DNA of 64,000 nt from an uncultured Pseudomonadota bacterium (lineage in GTDB: Bacteria > Pseudomonadota > Gammaproteobacteria > Burkholderiales > JALYOK01): contig CADEHE010000001.1 of assembly GCA_902826775.1 (NCBI GenBank), positions 62,001 to 126,000 of the forward strand, in the 5' to 3' direction. Every line of letters begins with the position of its first letter. Within the stretch, counting starts at the first letter, position 1. A program made the translations under genes and the position numbers. Positions 52,512-62,658 of the stretch are shown in pieces. Under the pieces are notes generated by a model, which was given only the letters and a program-made list of their open reading frames with translations, did not search any database and was not told the origin of the DNA.

Positions 52512-53879
52512 CTATTGTGAATGGCGGATGCCTTCGACGGCAGGCGCCTGCTTGGGTTGCAGCGGCTGCGGGTCGAGCACTGCGACGGTCAAATTGTCAT
52601 CTTGGAGATACTTCTGCGCCACTTCCTGGATTTGCTGCGCGGTAACGGAGCGCAGCTTGTCCACCATCAAATCCATATCTTTGTGCGATAGGCCCGCCGT
52701 TTCCATGGTGCCGATCTGCATCGCCTGGTAGAAGACGGAGTCGCGCTGAAATACCTGCGACGCGACCACATTGGCGATCACGCGCTTCAACTCCGCCTCG
52801 GTGACCCCTTCGGTCTTGACGCGCTCGATCTCGGCGCGCAACCCCGCCTCCAACTCGGCGACGCTTTTGCCCTCACGCGGCGTGCCGTCGATGATGATGG
52901 TGCCGGGACCACGCTGCAGGGCATCGTAGCCGGCGCCCGCCTCCTGCGCGAGGCCTTGCTCGCGCACCAGGCTTTTGACCAAGCGCGCGGAGTCGGTACC
53001 GTCGAGCACGCCCATCAACACTTGCAGCGCGTAAGGCTCCCAGTCGTTGGCCGGATCGCGCAGCGCCGGTGCGTGAAAGCCCATGGCAATGTACGGCAGC
53101 GCCGCCGGCGCCTTGACATTGATGCGCTTGATGCCCAGTTGCGGCGGTTCTTCTTGGGGTTTGCGCGCTGGCAAAGCTCGCGCCGGGATAGCGCCGAAGT
53201 ACTTCTGCGCCAGCTCACGCACTTGCTGCGGATCGACATCCCCAGCCACTACCAGTGCAGCATTGTTCGGGGCATACCAGCGCTCGTACCAGGCCTTGGC
53301 GTCGGCCAAAGTGTAGTTTTCGATATCGTTCATCCAGCCGATGATCGGGCGCCGGTACGGGTGCGCGCTGAACATAGTGGCCATGAGCTGCTCGTACACG
53401 CGCGAATGCGCCTGGTCTTCGGTGCGCAGCCGGCGCTCTTCGGCGACCACTTTGCGCTCGCGCTGGAATTCTTCTTCGTCGAAAAGCAAATTCACCATGC
53501 GATCGGCTTCCATCTTGAGCGCAAGCTCGAGCTTGGACTTGTGCAACTGCTGGAAATAAGATGTGTAGTCGTTTCCGGTAAAAGCATTGTCGCGTCCGCC
53601 ATTGGCCGCGATGATCTTGGAAAAATCACCCGGCGCGACCGTCGGTGTGCCCTTGAACATCATGTGCTCGAGCATGTGGGCAATCCCGCTGGTGCCATTT
53701 AACTCGTCGATCGCGCCGATGCGGTACCAGACCTGCGATACGATCGTCGGCGAGCGGTGATCCTCTTTGACAATCACCTTCATGCCGTTTTCGAGTAGGA
53801 ATTCATGTGCCGGCGCGGCGCGCAGCGCGCCGCCATAGAAGAACAGGGAGGCCAGTGAGGCCATTAGGAATTTGTGCAT
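52512..53879 (-). CDS. M16-family zinc peptidase
   Basis: A 455-residue exported peptidase with intact HMLEH in SGIAHMLEHMMFKGTP; the downstream Glu is in VVAEERRLRTED. Signal segment residues 1-20 (MASLASLFFYGGALRAAPA). The second half includes LVKSLVREQGLAQEAGAG. It precedes the zinc-less partner by 35 bp in the same direction. It is divergent from ftsY over 116 bp. Confidence 0.87.
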   Translation of the reverse strand: MHKFLMASLASLFFYGGALRAAPAHEFLLENGMKVIVKEDHRSPTIVSQVWYRIGAIDELNGTSGIAHMLEHMMFKGTPTVAPGDFSKIIAANGGRDNAFTGNDYTSYFQQLHKSKLELALKMEADRMVNLLFDEEEFQRERKVVAEERRLRTEDQAHSRVYEQLMATMFSAHPYRRPIIGWMNDIENYTLADAKAWYERWYAPNNAALVVAGDVDPQQVRELAQKYFGAIPARALPARKPQEEPPQLGIKRINVKAPAALPYIAMGFHAPALRDPANDWEPYALQVLMGVLDGTDSARLVKSLVREQGLAQEAGAGYDALQRGPGTIIIDGTPREGKSVAELEAGLRAEIERVKTEGVTEAELKRVIANVVASQVFQRDSVFYQAMQIGTMETAGLSHKDMDLMVDKLRSVTAQQIQEVAQKYLQDDNLTVAVLDPQPLQPKQAPAVEGIRHSQ

Positions 53880-53995
53880 AGTCCTCGCGATTTGGAGCGC
53901 CGCAGCGGCAGGTCGCTTAAAATAGCTATTCTACGGCGGCCGCAGCCAGGTTGGCGTACTCGTCGTAGACCACTGGTGCTTGCAAAGATTCCTTC

Positions 53996-55024
53996 ATGCT
54001 GAAGTTGTTTCGAAGTAAATCGGACAAAGCTGCGGACAAAACCGCAGAACCGGCGGTCGAGCCCGCCGAGCGGGACGCCGCGGCGGAAGCAACCAACGCT
54101 CCCGCGCCAAAGAAAGAGGGCTGGCTGGCACGTCTGCGCGCCGGCCTGACGCAAACGCGCGAAAAGCTCTCCAGCCAGCTAACCGGCTTGTTCAAGCGCG
54201 GCGGCAGCATCGATGCCGGTTTGTACGAGGAACTACAAGACGTTTTGCTCAGCGCAGACGTCGGGGTAACGACCAGCGAGCGGTTGATCGCGGAACTCAA
54301 AGCTAGCGTCAAGCGCGATAAACTGACCGATCCGGCGCAATTGAAAGATGCGCTCAAGGCGGCGCTGCTGAAGCTTTTGCAGCCGCTGGAACAGCCCCTC
54401 GACCTGGAGCGCGCCAAGCCGTTCGTCATCATGGTCGCGGGCGTCAATGGCGCGGGCAAGACGACGTCCATCGGCAAGCTGGCCAAATACTTTCAAAACC
54501 AAGGCAAGAGCGTACTGCTTGGCGCAGGCGACACGTTCCGTGCGGCAGCCTGCGAGCAATTGGAGATTTGGGGCGAGCGCAATAACGTAACCGTAATCTC
54601 GCAGCGCGACGGCGATCCTGCGGCGGTCGTGTTCGACGCCATCGCGGCGGCGAAAGCGCGCGGCATCGATGTCGTCATTGCGGACACCGCCGGCCGGCTG
54701 CCGACGCAGCTCAATTTGATGGAAGAGATCAAGAAAGTGCGCCGCGTCATCGCCAAGGCCGACCCCGGCGCGCCGCATGAAGTCATGCTGGTGCTCGATG
54801 CGAACACGGGTCAAAACGCGATCGCGCAAGTCAACGCGTTTCACAGTGCGATCGAGGTATCTGGCCTGGTAGTGACTAAACTTGACGGCACCGCCAAGGG
54901 CGGCACGATCGCCGCAATCGCCGGCATCCGCCCGCTTCCGATCCGCTTCATCGGCGTCGGCGAAGGCATAGACGATTTGCGCCCATTCCGGGCGCAAGAT
55001 TTTGTCGATGCGCTACTAGACTGA
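53996..55024 (+). CDS. ftsY: signal recognition particle receptor FtsY
   Basis: A 342-residue SRP receptor GTPase that docks ribosome-nascent chains at the membrane. The acidic/Ala-rich A domain (1-50) is followed by the NG domain: P-loop MVAGVNGAGKTTSIGKLA, DTFRAAACEQLE, DTAGRLPTQ and TKLDGTAKGG. Start ATG 53996. ftsE follows after 99 bp in the usual ftsY-E-X order. Confidence 0.93.
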   Translation: MLKLFRSKSDKAADKTAEPAVEPAERDAAAEATNAPAPKKEGWLARLRAGLTQTREKLSSQLTGLFKRGGSIDAGLYEELQDVLLSADVGVTTSERLIAELKASVKRDKLTDPAQLKDALKAALLKLLQPLEQPLDLERAKPFVIMVAGVNGAGKTTSIGKLAKYFQNQGKSVLLGAGDTFRAAACEQLEIWGERNNVTVISQRDGDPAAVVFDAIAAAKARGIDVVIADTAGRLPTQLNLMEEIKKVRRVIAKADPGAPHEVMLVLDANTGQNAIAQVNAFHSAIEVSGLVVTKLDGTAKGGTIAAIAGIRPLPIRFIGVGEGIDDLRPFRAQDFVDALLD

Positions 55025-55123
55025 TTCCGACCGGTATCTGGATACCTGGCGAGCATTTGCAACAACGCATGGCGGCGCTGCTCGGCACTCTTCTTCAATG
55101 AATCGCAGGCTCAGGACACTAGA

Positions 55124-55807
55124 TTGGGCGAGCGTCTGATAGACATCCAGCAAGTCGGCAAACGCTACGCCAACGGCTTTGAAGCACTGCGCGGGGTGGA
55201 CTTGCGCATTGAAGCCGGCGAAATGGTGTTCCTCAGCGGGCACTCCGGCGCTGGCAAGTCGACGTTGCTGCGCCTTATCGCTGGCATTGAAGTGCCGACC
55301 AGCGGGACAATTCGCATTAGCGGCCAAGATGTCGCGCGGCTCAAGCCCGCAGCCGCAATGACGCTGCGGCGCAGTCTCGGCCTCATATTTCAAGATCACA
55401 AGTTGCTGTTCAATCGCAGCGTGTTTGATAACGTCACGCTGCCGCTGCTGATTGAAGGCTACCCGGATGAGGATCTGGGGCGGCGCGCGCGCGCCGCCCT
55501 AAACAAGGTCGGACTGCTCGAGCGGGAAAAACAGTTCCCCGTGATGCTATCCGGTGGCGAGCAACAGCGCCTGTGCATTGCGCGCGCGATCGTGCATCGG
55601 CCGAGCTTGGTGCTGGCGGACGAGCCGACCGGAAATCTCGACGAGGCCTCCGCGCGCGACATCCTGGCGATGTTCCAATCGTTTAATCAAGTGGGCGTTA
55701 CCATCGTCATCGCCACACACGACCGTACGCTGCTGGAGAGCAAGCTGGCGCGCATCGTTGCGCTCGACCATGGCCGCATCAACGCCGCAGCGCAGGCGCA
55801 CGCTTGA
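55124..55807 (+). CDS. ftsE: cell division ATP-binding protein FtsE
   Basis: A 227-residue ABC ATPase that, with FtsX, regulates peptidoglycan hydrolases at the septum. Walker [12 protein letters not shown], signature LSGGEQQRL, Walker [12 protein letters not shown] and switch His in VIATHDRT. The start is a TTG at 55124; no better ATG is in range. The stop overlaps the ftsX start. Confidence 0.9.
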   Translation: MGERLIDIQQVGKRYANGFEALRGVDLRIEAGEMVFLSGHSGAGKSTLLRLIAGIEVPTSGTIRISGQDVARLKPAAAMTLRRSLGLIFQDHKLLFNRSVFDNVTLPLLIEGYPDEDLGRRARAALNKVGLLEREKQFPVMLSGGEQQRLCIARAIVHRPSLVLADEPTGNLDEASARDILAMFQSFNQVGVTIVIATHDRTLLESKLARIVALDHGRINAAAQAHA

Positions 55808-56715
55808 TGTTGGGGCGCTGGTTCACCTATCATCGGCGCGCGCTGCGGTTTGCGCTGCGGCGGCTGCTCACCGCGCCGCTTTCGGCGCTATTGAGCATGC
55901 TCGTCATCGGCCTCACGCTGAGCTTGCCTGCGGGTCTGTACCATCTGCTGCAAAGCGGTGCGCAAGCGATCGGACAGCAGCCGATCGACCCGGAGATTAG
56001 CTTGTTCGCAAGAGTGGATGCCTCCGCAGAGCAGATCGCCAAGATCAAACAGGAACTCGCGCGTACCCAAGGAATCGCACAGACGCGCTTCGTCCCAAAA
56101 GCCGAGGCATTTGAGCGCATGAAGCAAGCAATGGAAACCGCCGATCTGCTCGAAGGCATCGAGCGCAATCCGCTGCCCGACGCATTTATCATAAAGGCTG
56201 CCAGCCGAGATCCCGCCGAGCTCGCCCGTTTGCGCGACCGCTTGGCGCAACTGCCCGGGGTTGAGCACGCGCGTATCGATTTGCAGTGGGCGCGCACCCT
56301 GGCCTCGTCGCTGCGCCTCGCCCAGCGCGTGACGTTGATCATCGCACTCGGACTGTGCGCGGGCTTGGTCTTGGTGGTCGGCAACACCATCCGTTTGCAA
56401 TTGCTCGACGCGAAAGACGAAATCGAGTTATCACGCTTGATCGGCGCCACACCGCGCTATGTGCGGCGGCCCTATCTCTATTTCGGCGCGCTGCAGGGAT
56501 TGCTCGGCGGCGTTCTCGCCGCTGCGTTGGTTTGGTTGGCGCTCAAGTACTTCAACCAAAGCGCGGCGGAGTTGCTCAACCTGTCGCAGTTGAATGTCGA
56601 ACTGCCCAATCTGGCGCCGCGCAACGCGCTTTGGCTTGTCGCGCTGGCGACGCTGCTGGGTTGGCTAGGTGCGTACGTTTCGGTGCAATCGCATTTGCTG
56701 CGGCGCGCACCGTAG
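55807..56715 (+). CDS. ftsX: cell division protein FtsX
   Basis: A 302-residue membrane protein with a cytoplasmic N-terminus, four transmembrane helices (LLSMLVIGLTLSLPAGLYHL, LIIALGLCAGLVLVVGN, FGALQGLLGGVLAAALVWLAL, ALWLVALATLLGWLGAYVSV) and a large periplasmic loop that contacts EnvC-type activators. The ATG at 55807 overlaps the ftsE stop by one base; a TTG at 55804 is an alternative. rpoH, which often follows, is absent; a methyltransferase gene converges 5 bp away. Confidence 0.9.
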   Translation: MLGRWFTYHRRALRFALRRLLTAPLSALLSMLVIGLTLSLPAGLYHLLQSGAQAIGQQPIDPEISLFARVDASAEQIAKIKQELARTQGIAQTRFVPKAEAFERMKQAMETADLLEGIERNPLPDAFIIKAASRDPAELARLRDRLAQLPGVEHARIDLQWARTLASSLRLAQRVTLIIALGLCAGLVLVVGNTIRLQLLDAKDEIELSRLIGATPRYVRRPYLYFGALQGLLGGVLAAALVWLALKYFNQSAAELLNLSQLNVELPNLAPRNALWLVALATLLGWLGAYVSVQSHLLRRAP

Positions 56716-56720
56716 CGCGC

Positions 56721-57449
56721 CTACTTCGTCCGCCGCAGCACCCGATTGCCAATGCCACGATCGTTCACGCTAGCGCGCGGCCCTTGGTAGTTATGCGGGT
56801 TGCGCACGGCGACGGTGAAAACATACACTTCGAACCAAGCCGTGTCATTGACGCTTTGGTAGACGGTAGTCAATCCTTGGCGCTCCAGCAAGCGCCTAAC
56901 GCACGCTGGCGTCATGCGCCACCAATCGCCGAACGAACCTTCAATAAAGTGCACCTCCTGCACGAACGGGGTGACCACGATAACCGCTTCGCGCGCTAGC
57001 ACACAGAGCGTTTTCACGGCTTGGTGCACATCGAAAATATGTTCAAGCACGGTATGGTTAAACACGACATCAAAGCGGCCCACCAGCTCATCTGGCGCAT
57101 CCGTTTCGAGATCGAGCGCAATTTCGCCGGCGATGCCTTGCACACCTTTTTCGCCACGATGATAGTTGGAGATCGAATAACTACGCGCGTTGGGAAAGTA
57201 GTCGCAGTACTTGCCGCCACGTTTATCACCGTCTTGCCAGCCGCTGACATTGATGATGTCGCCGTGAAACGAGGGGGCGATCTTCTTTAGCTCTACATTT
57301 GACCAGTCGCGCGGCCGATGCTCGCGACGCCCGGCGCGCTGCATGACTTCGTGAGTGAAATACTTGGTGCGCAACATGCACCAGCGCACCGCCACGCCTA
57401 GACCGGGCGCGCGGGCTAACAGAGAAATGGGCGTTCTAAACAGGCCCAA
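56721..57449 (-). CDS. SAM-dependent methyltransferase (surface glycan region)
   Basis: A 242-residue class I methyltransferase-like protein. FDVVFNHTVLEHIFDVHQAV is the conserved post-motif II/III region; IINVSGWQDGDK and the N-terminal basic segment precede it, so motif I is weak. The family resembles methyltransferases in polysaccharide clusters. It likely modifies a sugar. It converges with ftsX. Confidence 0.7.
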   Translation of the reverse strand: MGLFRTPISLLARAPGLGVAVRWCMLRTKYFTHEVMQRAGRREHRPRDWSNVELKKIAPSFHGDIINVSGWQDGDKRGGKYCDYFPNARSYSISNYHRGEKGVQGIAGEIALDLETDAPDELVGRFDVVFNHTVLEHIFDVHQAVKTLCVLAREAVIVVTPFVQEVHFIEGSFGDWWRMTPACVRRLLERQGLTTVYQSVNDTAWFEVYVFTVAVRNPHNYQGPRASVNDRGIGNRVLRRTK

Positions 57450-57528
57450 TGCGCACGCGAAACATCAAGCCAACAAGGTTGCCTGCGTGCTCGCGCCTAC
57501 GGTACCGCTTGCGTAGGCGACGAGCGCC

Positions 57529-57870
57529 TCATTCATCCCAACCCTTTTCAAACTCTTCTTCGTCTGCGTCCTCGTCGTCTTCACTCGAACGCTCATAAGC
57601 TTCGTCGTACTCGTCTTGGCTGAGCTCGTCGGCGTCTTCCGTCAGCACGGCCAGTTCCTCCCGAAACTCCTTGTCGGCAGTATCGCCGTGCTCTTCTAGG
57701 CGATCCAATACCTGCTGATAGATATCGAAGTTCGTGACTGATGTTAGATACAAACCATTGGCGCTCACTACGTAGAAGCTTTCGGGGAATAGCGTCTCAA
57801 GCACCGAGTCTTCGTCGGGACCAAATTTCTGGTCTTCGACGGGCACCAAGTCGTCAATGTCGATGGCCAT
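57529..57870 (-). CDS. small acidic protein
   Basis: A 113-residue protein, N-terminal 60 residues folded-looking (ETLFPESFYVVSANGLYLTS), C-terminal half rich in Asp/Glu (SSEDDEDADEEEFEKGWDE). I do not recognise it. The ATG at 57870 is the likely start. Acidic tails of this kind occur in proteins that bind basic partners, but no role can be given. Confidence 0.55.
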   Translation of the reverse strand: MAIDIDDLVPVEDQKFGPDEDSVLETLFPESFYVVSANGLYLTSVTNFDIYQQVLDRLEEHGDTADKEFREELAVLTEDADELSQDEYDEAYERSSEDDEDADEEEFEKGWDE

Positions 57871-58084
57871 AGCGATAAATTGCTCCGTAATTTACTACTT
57901 CAGCTTACCCGAGCTAAGGTTGCTAAACAAGACTCGCATCGACTCGCATCGCCCCCTTAACCGTGCGTCTGAGGCAAGCAGTATTTGCGCGCAGGTCGCC
58001 TCGAAGCTCTTTGCGATTCGAGGCGAATGTGTCAATCTACGGCGCGGCAACCGATACAAGGTGGCGCGCAAAATCGGAGCACGA

Positions 58085-58831
58085 ATGCACTTTTCGCCCA
58101 ATTGGGAACTGATCGCAGCCGTCTTCAGCGTCCAACTACTGTTTGCGTTAGCCGCCGGCGCGCTGCTGCGCCGGCGGCTCAAGCGGCTCGAAATGAGCAT
58201 GGCGCGCGAAACGGCGCAAATCGAGGCCCTGCTGGCGCTCGAGAAAATGATGCAACTTGCGCAACCGCTGCCCCCCAGTAGAGGCTGGTCTGCCTCCCCG
58301 GACCTGTTGCGCGAACTGGCGGAGGCGACACTAAGGCGCCGCCCACAGTCGGTGTTGGAGTGCGGCGCAGGAATTTCGACAATCGTACTCGCGCGCGCGC
58401 TGCAACGCAACGGCAAAGGTCATTTGTACTCGCTCGAGCACGATGCAAGGTTCGCCGAGCAGTCGAGACAAAGACTGGCTGAATACGGCTTATCCGATTG
58501 GGCCAGTATTATCCACGCACCGCTTGTTCCAGCCAGCGTCGGTTCGAGACAACATCGATGGTACGACGCGTCCAAGCTTCCCGCAGGCAACTTTGATCTG
58601 ATGGTAATTGACGGTCCTCCCACGACGCAGGGACAGCTTTCCCGCTACCCTGCGGGACCGATTTTGTTCGGACGCCTTAACGTTGGAGCCCTAGTCTTTT
58701 TAGACGATGCGCGTCGTGCAGACGAACAAAAAGTGGCGGGGCTTTGGCAGCGCGAGTTTCCGGAATTTCAGCAACGCTATGTGAAGCTGGATAAAGGGCT
58801 GCTGGTGCTAGACAAGATGGGGGCGAAGTGA
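58085..58831 (+). CDS. membrane-anchored class I methyltransferase
   Basis: A 248-residue protein. Residues 8-30 form a transmembrane anchor (LIAAVFSVQLLFALAAGALL) and a basic-acidic linker follows. The methyltransferase_24-like part has VLECGAGISTIVLARALQ (motif I), YSLEHDARFAEQSRQRL and FDLMVIDGPPTTQG. ATG 58085 is the plausible start since upstream sequence lacks features. It probably methylates a surface sugar. Confidence 0.7.
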   Translation: MHFSPNWELIAAVFSVQLLFALAAGALLRRRLKRLEMSMARETAQIEALLALEKMMQLAQPLPPSRGWSASPDLLRELAEATLRRRPQSVLECGAGISTIVLARALQRNGKGHLYSLEHDARFAEQSRQRLAEYGLSDWASIIHAPLVPASVGSRQHRWYDASKLPAGNFDLMVIDGPPTTQGQLSRYPAGPILFGRLNVGALVFLDDARRADEQKVAGLWQREFPEFQQRYVKLDKGLLVLDKMGAK

Positions 58832-58835
58832 CGGT

Positions 58836-60032
58836 TCATCCACTATTTGCCGCCGCCTGCCGTTCGCTTCCCGCCCAGAGCCCAAGCACGATCATGGCTA
58901 ATATCGCATGTTCCTTAACCCATGGGCTGCCCACCAAGCCGCTCAACACCGGAACCAACAGCGCCCCTAGCGCTGCGACGCTCAACCAATGAGCGCGTGC
59001 GGGTGAGCGCAGCAACCGCACTCCCACTACCGTCAAAAAGGCTCCGAATGTCAGCAGCCCGACAACGCCTTGCTCCAGCAATTTGAAAAGAAACAAATTG
59101 TGCGCGTGGTCGAACCCCGCGCTCGGAGCTTTCAGCGCTACCGTCGCTCGGCGCAAGCCCACGCCCAGCGCTATGTTGTCGCCGCTTCGAATCTGCTCCA
59201 GCGCGGCAGTCCATAGTATGAGTCGCTCCTTATCCGCCTCCGGCAACTTGCGCGCAACCAGCAAGCTGTAAAACTTGTCTATCATCCTATTTTGCGCGAA
59301 ATAGTCAGGCATGGCGAATGTGGCGTATCCGGTCAGTGCTGCGGCTGCGATGAATCCTGCCAAGACTTTCTGCGCTCGGAATTTCACGAGGAGTACGAGG
59401 AACACCACAGCGACGGCCAAGATCGCCGCGCGGCTCGCCGCGAGCCACAGCCCAGCAACGCACGCGAGCGCGCAGAGCGACGCGAGAACTCTCGTTCGCA
59501 AATACGTATTGCGACCGTAGACAGCGAGGCCGATCGTGACCAACAAGGCGATACCGAAGTAGATGCCGGAGCGGGGTGCCGTCCCCAACAAAGGCAGAGA
59601 TAAAGTACCGCCTTCCGCAGTTCTGTAAGCCCCATAAGCTAGGCCGAACACCGTCCCCATGCCAACAAACCAGGCAAAGCGTTCTTGCGCCGGGTTAGCC
59701 ACCACGCGATAGCAGTACCAAAACACTATCACTTGGAACAAGCTATCCAGCGTACCTTTGAGCGACTTCAAATTCTCCCAATTCCACGCTGTACTCAAGA
59801 CGGCGGAGGCGAGTAGCCCCAGCAGCGTCCATTCGATCGCATCCGGCGCCCGAAGCGACTGCTGCAATAGGCGGCGGCGGAAGAACAGAACTTGCGCCAC
59901 CAGCAAAGCCAGCAGAACGGCTTTCGGCACCGCCAGGCTAGGAAGCACGAGCAGCAGCGCGCACAGCAACCCGTCTTCAATGCGTACCGTGCGAACCGAT
60001 AGTGCGTTTGAGTGCGAAGCTTGTTCTTGCAT
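58836..60032 (-). CDS. O-antigen ligase / polymerase-like membrane protein
   Basis: A 398-residue protein with about 11 hydrophobic helices and the Wzy/WaaL-type periplasmic loop including GVGLRRATVALKAPSAGFDHAHN, the usual H-containing motif (HNLFLFKLLEQGVVGLL). It belongs to the O-antigen ligase superfamily and likely transfers or polymerises a glycan on lipid carrier in the periplasm. Start ATG 60032. It stands in the glycan cluster with the GT4 genes. Confidence 0.82.
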   Translation of the reverse strand: MQEQASHSNALSVRTVRIEDGLLCALLLVLPSLAVPKAVLLALLVAQVLFFRRRLLQQSLRAPDAIEWTLLGLLASAVLSTAWNWENLKSLKGTLDSLFQVIVFWYCYRVVANPAQERFAWFVGMGTVFGLAYGAYRTAEGGTLSLPLLGTAPRSGIYFGIALLVTIGLAVYGRNTYLRTRVLASLCALACVAGLWLAASRAAILAVAVVFLVLLVKFRAQKVLAGFIAAAALTGYATFAMPDYFAQNRMIDKFYSLLVARKLPEADKERLILWTAALEQIRSGDNIALGVGLRRATVALKAPSAGFDHAHNLFLFKLLEQGVVGLLTFGAFLTVVGVRLLRSPARAHWLSVAALGALLVPVLSGLVGSPWVKEHAILAMIVLGLWAGSERQAAANSG

Positions 60033-60259
60033 TCGTAGTAGCTGGATATGTGCCGATCGACGCAAAGACCAATGTAGTCAGGGACCCTCGGAACAATTTC
60101 GCGCAGATCGCGTTTGGCGAGAGGGCCCGCAAGCGGAACTGGTCCAGACTACGGACCACTCAGCCCCAGTGCATCTCGCTTCTCTTAGAAATGCCTCAGT
60201 TTATCAGCCGCTCTGACCAACGTCTGCCGCATGACGGTCGCGAAGAGCGCAAGCTCATC

Positions 60260-61372
60260 TCACTGCAGCCCGAACGCGCGCAAATAGGCCGCGCTGCTGT
60301 TCTCGATTGTGAAGCGGGCGACAGCGGCACGTAGCGCCTCGGAATCTCGCGGTGCTCTAAGCCTCGCTAACATTGCGTCGGCCAGTGCCGTGTCATCGTT
60401 CAACGGTACCAACGGCCCTAAACGCCCGCCTTCTAGGATTTCTGCCGGACCACTCGGGCAATCGGTTGAAACGACCGGGGCTCCGCAGGCCATCGCTTCT
60501 ACTAACACATTACCCAAGCCCTCCCAAGCCGAGGACAGCACGAAGAGCGCGCAGCGCGCCATGTAGGCATAGGGGTTGGCGTCAAACCCTGGTAGATCGA
60601 AACAGTCGCGAACATTAAGACTGTCCGCGAGCGCTAACAGCTGCTCGCGTTGCTTGCCGTCGCCGACGATGACCAGCCGGCAGTTCAACTGAGCGTGCAC
60701 GCGCGCAAACGCTCGCAGCAATAGCGAAAAGTTCTTGATCGGCGCCAACCGCCCGACCCCTAATATGACGGGCGGTTGCCCAGGCGCGAACCACGGGTGG
60801 GCAAGGGCTCGAGCAGCACCGTCGGCAAGTTGAGCGGTAATGGTGGGGTTTGGGAGAACGTGCGTCTTCATCTGCCGGTGGCTGAGAATGCGCCGCATGT
60901 CACGCGCCACACCTTCGGAAACGCATATGAGTTCATCTGCGCGTTCGAACAAGCGCCGCACTTGGCGATGGCGCCACCACGTTTTCAGCCGCCCCGCCCG
61001 GCGACCGACCAACTGTCCTGAGTAGTCGACACTGGCACGCAGGAAGACGCGCGGCGGGTTTGCCAGTCGAAGCTTCACCGCGCCGGCCAGAGCGCAATCC
61101 TCGTCTTTGGCAGCCATCAGCACCGCCGGCCGTTGGCTGGACAGATGAGCACTAAGTGCGGGGAGAAACTGCGCCGGCTCTATCGAGCCTAGCCAAATCA
61201 AGTTGATGCTTGGATGCAGGTTTTCGAAGTAAGGATTGTCTCTGGCGCCGACGATCAGATCCACCGGGAAACCGCGTTGCGCGAAGCCTTGCGCCAGATT
61301 GACCAGCATCCGCTCGACGCCGCCTGTTTCCGGATTTCGCATCAAGATCGCAATCCTCTTGGCGGCGGCCAT
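60260..61372 (-). CDS. GT4-family glycosyltransferase
   Basis: A 370-residue retaining glycosyltransferase. MAAAKRIAILMRNPETGGVERM opens with the G-G-x-E loop; the C-terminal donor domain has VILGVGRLAPIKNFSLLLRA, LFVLSSAWEGLGNVLVEAMACGAPVVSTDCPSGPAEIL. Start ATG 61372 preferred; the longer upstream reading is unlikely. It divergently neighbours another GT4 gene. Confidence 0.84.
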   Translation of the reverse strand: MAAAKRIAILMRNPETGGVERMLVNLAQGFAQRGFPVDLIVGARDNPYFENLHPSINLIWLGSIEPAQFLPALSAHLSSQRPAVLMAAKDEDCALAGAVKLRLANPPRVFLRASVDYSGQLVGRRAGRLKTWWRHRQVRRLFERADELICVSEGVARDMRRILSHRQMKTHVLPNPTITAQLADGAARALAHPWFAPGQPPVILGVGRLAPIKNFSLLLRAFARVHAQLNCRLVIVGDGKQREQLLALADSLNVRDCFDLPGFDANPYAYMARCALFVLSSAWEGLGNVLVEAMACGAPVVSTDCPSGPAEILEGGRLGPLVPLNDDTALADAMLARLRAPRDSEALRAAVARFTIENSSAAYLRAFGLQ

Positions 61373-61494
61373 AGAGGTTGACGGCAGGGAGGATTCCAAT
61401 ATGAGTCGAGCCACAAGGTTGCGGAGTAAAATGCGAGGTGCATTATATGTCGCGCTAAGCACCTCCCACAGGACGTACGGCATTGCTGAGTTCG

Positions 61495-62580
61495 ATGCAT
61501 ATTTCCGGTAGCCGCCAAATGGGCGGCGCCGACCAATTTTTCATCCGGCTGCTTAGGGGGTTGCATGAAGCAGGGCATCGTGTGCGCGCTGTCACGCGCG
61601 ACTCTTCGCCCATCGCCAAAGCGCTGCACGCAACGCCGATCGCGCAGACCCACTTGCCTCTGGCAAGCTCCTGGGATCTGTACTCTCTCCTGCGCGTTCG
61701 CCAACTAATAAAGTCAAGCCAACCACAGATCGTGCAAACTTACATGGGTCGCGCAACGCGCCTAACGCGCGTGCCATCAACCAGCAGCGCAGTGCACATT
61801 GCCCGCCTTGGCGGATACTACAAGCTCGACGGCTACTATCGCCACGCCGATGCGTGGATCGGCAATACCAAGGGCATTTGCGACTATCTGGTCCGCTCCG
61901 GGCTGCCATCGACGCGCGTGTTCCACATCGGAAACTTTGCGCCCGAGCCTGAGATTCATGACAGCACCCAGTTACAGGCGTTGCGCGTAGATCTGCGCTT
62001 ACCGTCAGATGCATTCGTCATTTTTGCGCTTGGCCGCCTAATCGAAAAAAAGGGTTTCGACGACCTGCTCCACGCATTTGCGCAATTGCCCCCGACACTT
62101 GCCGTCCGCCCGCCGCATCTGCTACTAGCCGGCGACGGGCCAATGCTAGAACAGTTGCGCCGCCTGTCAGAGTCACTTCACCTTTCCGATAAAGTGCATT
62201 GGTTGGGGTGGCAAGACCAGCCGGGCAAGTACTTCTCGCTGGCCGACCTCGTCGTCTGCCCGTCTCGGCACGAACCGCTGGGAAACGTCATTCTCGAGGC
62301 ATGGAGTTACAGCAAGCCAGTGCTCTCGACGGCAACCGAGGGGCCAACGGAGCTGATCAAAGATAACGTGAATGGCCTCTTGGTACCAGCGCGCGATCCA
62401 TTGGCCTTGGCGGCACGCCTTAAGTCTCTTCTCTCCAGCAGCGATGCTTCGTTGCTACAAGTGGGCATGGAGGGCAAGAAAACCCTTGACGCACGTTTCG
62501 GGAAAAGCACAATCGTGAAGTGCTACCTTGAGCTCTACGCGCACTTAGCAAGCACGTCTGCGGGCAAAATGGCTGCCTAA
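61495..62580 (+). CDS. GT4-family glycosyltransferase
   Basis: A 361-residue enzyme. The N-terminus reads MHISGSRQMGGADQFFIRLL, the donor site FALGRLIEKKGFDDLLHAFA and PSRHEPLGNVILEAWSYSKPVLSTATEGPTELI. The start is the ATG at 61495; a TTG at 61483 with AGGA upstream is an alternative. It probably adds a sugar in lipopolysaccharide or exopolysaccharide assembly. Confidence 0.83.
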   Translation: MHISGSRQMGGADQFFIRLLRGLHEAGHRVRAVTRDSSPIAKALHATPIAQTHLPLASSWDLYSLLRVRQLIKSSQPQIVQTYMGRATRLTRVPSTSSAVHIARLGGYYKLDGYYRHADAWIGNTKGICDYLVRSGLPSTRVFHIGNFAPEPEIHDSTQLQALRVDLRLPSDAFVIFALGRLIEKKGFDDLLHAFAQLPPTLAVRPPHLLLAGDGPMLEQLRRLSESLHLSDKVHWLGWQDQPGKYFSLADLVVCPSRHEPLGNVILEAWSYSKPVLSTATEGPTELIKDNVNGLLVPARDPLALAARLKSLLSSSDASLLQVGMEGKKTLDARFGKSTIVKCYLELYAHLASTSAGKMAA

Positions 62581-62658
62581 TTTAGATCGAGACTATTTGT
62601 TCACGTCACTTCGACAACTCAGAAGTAACAATCTGACGCTCGTAATATGACTCACAAA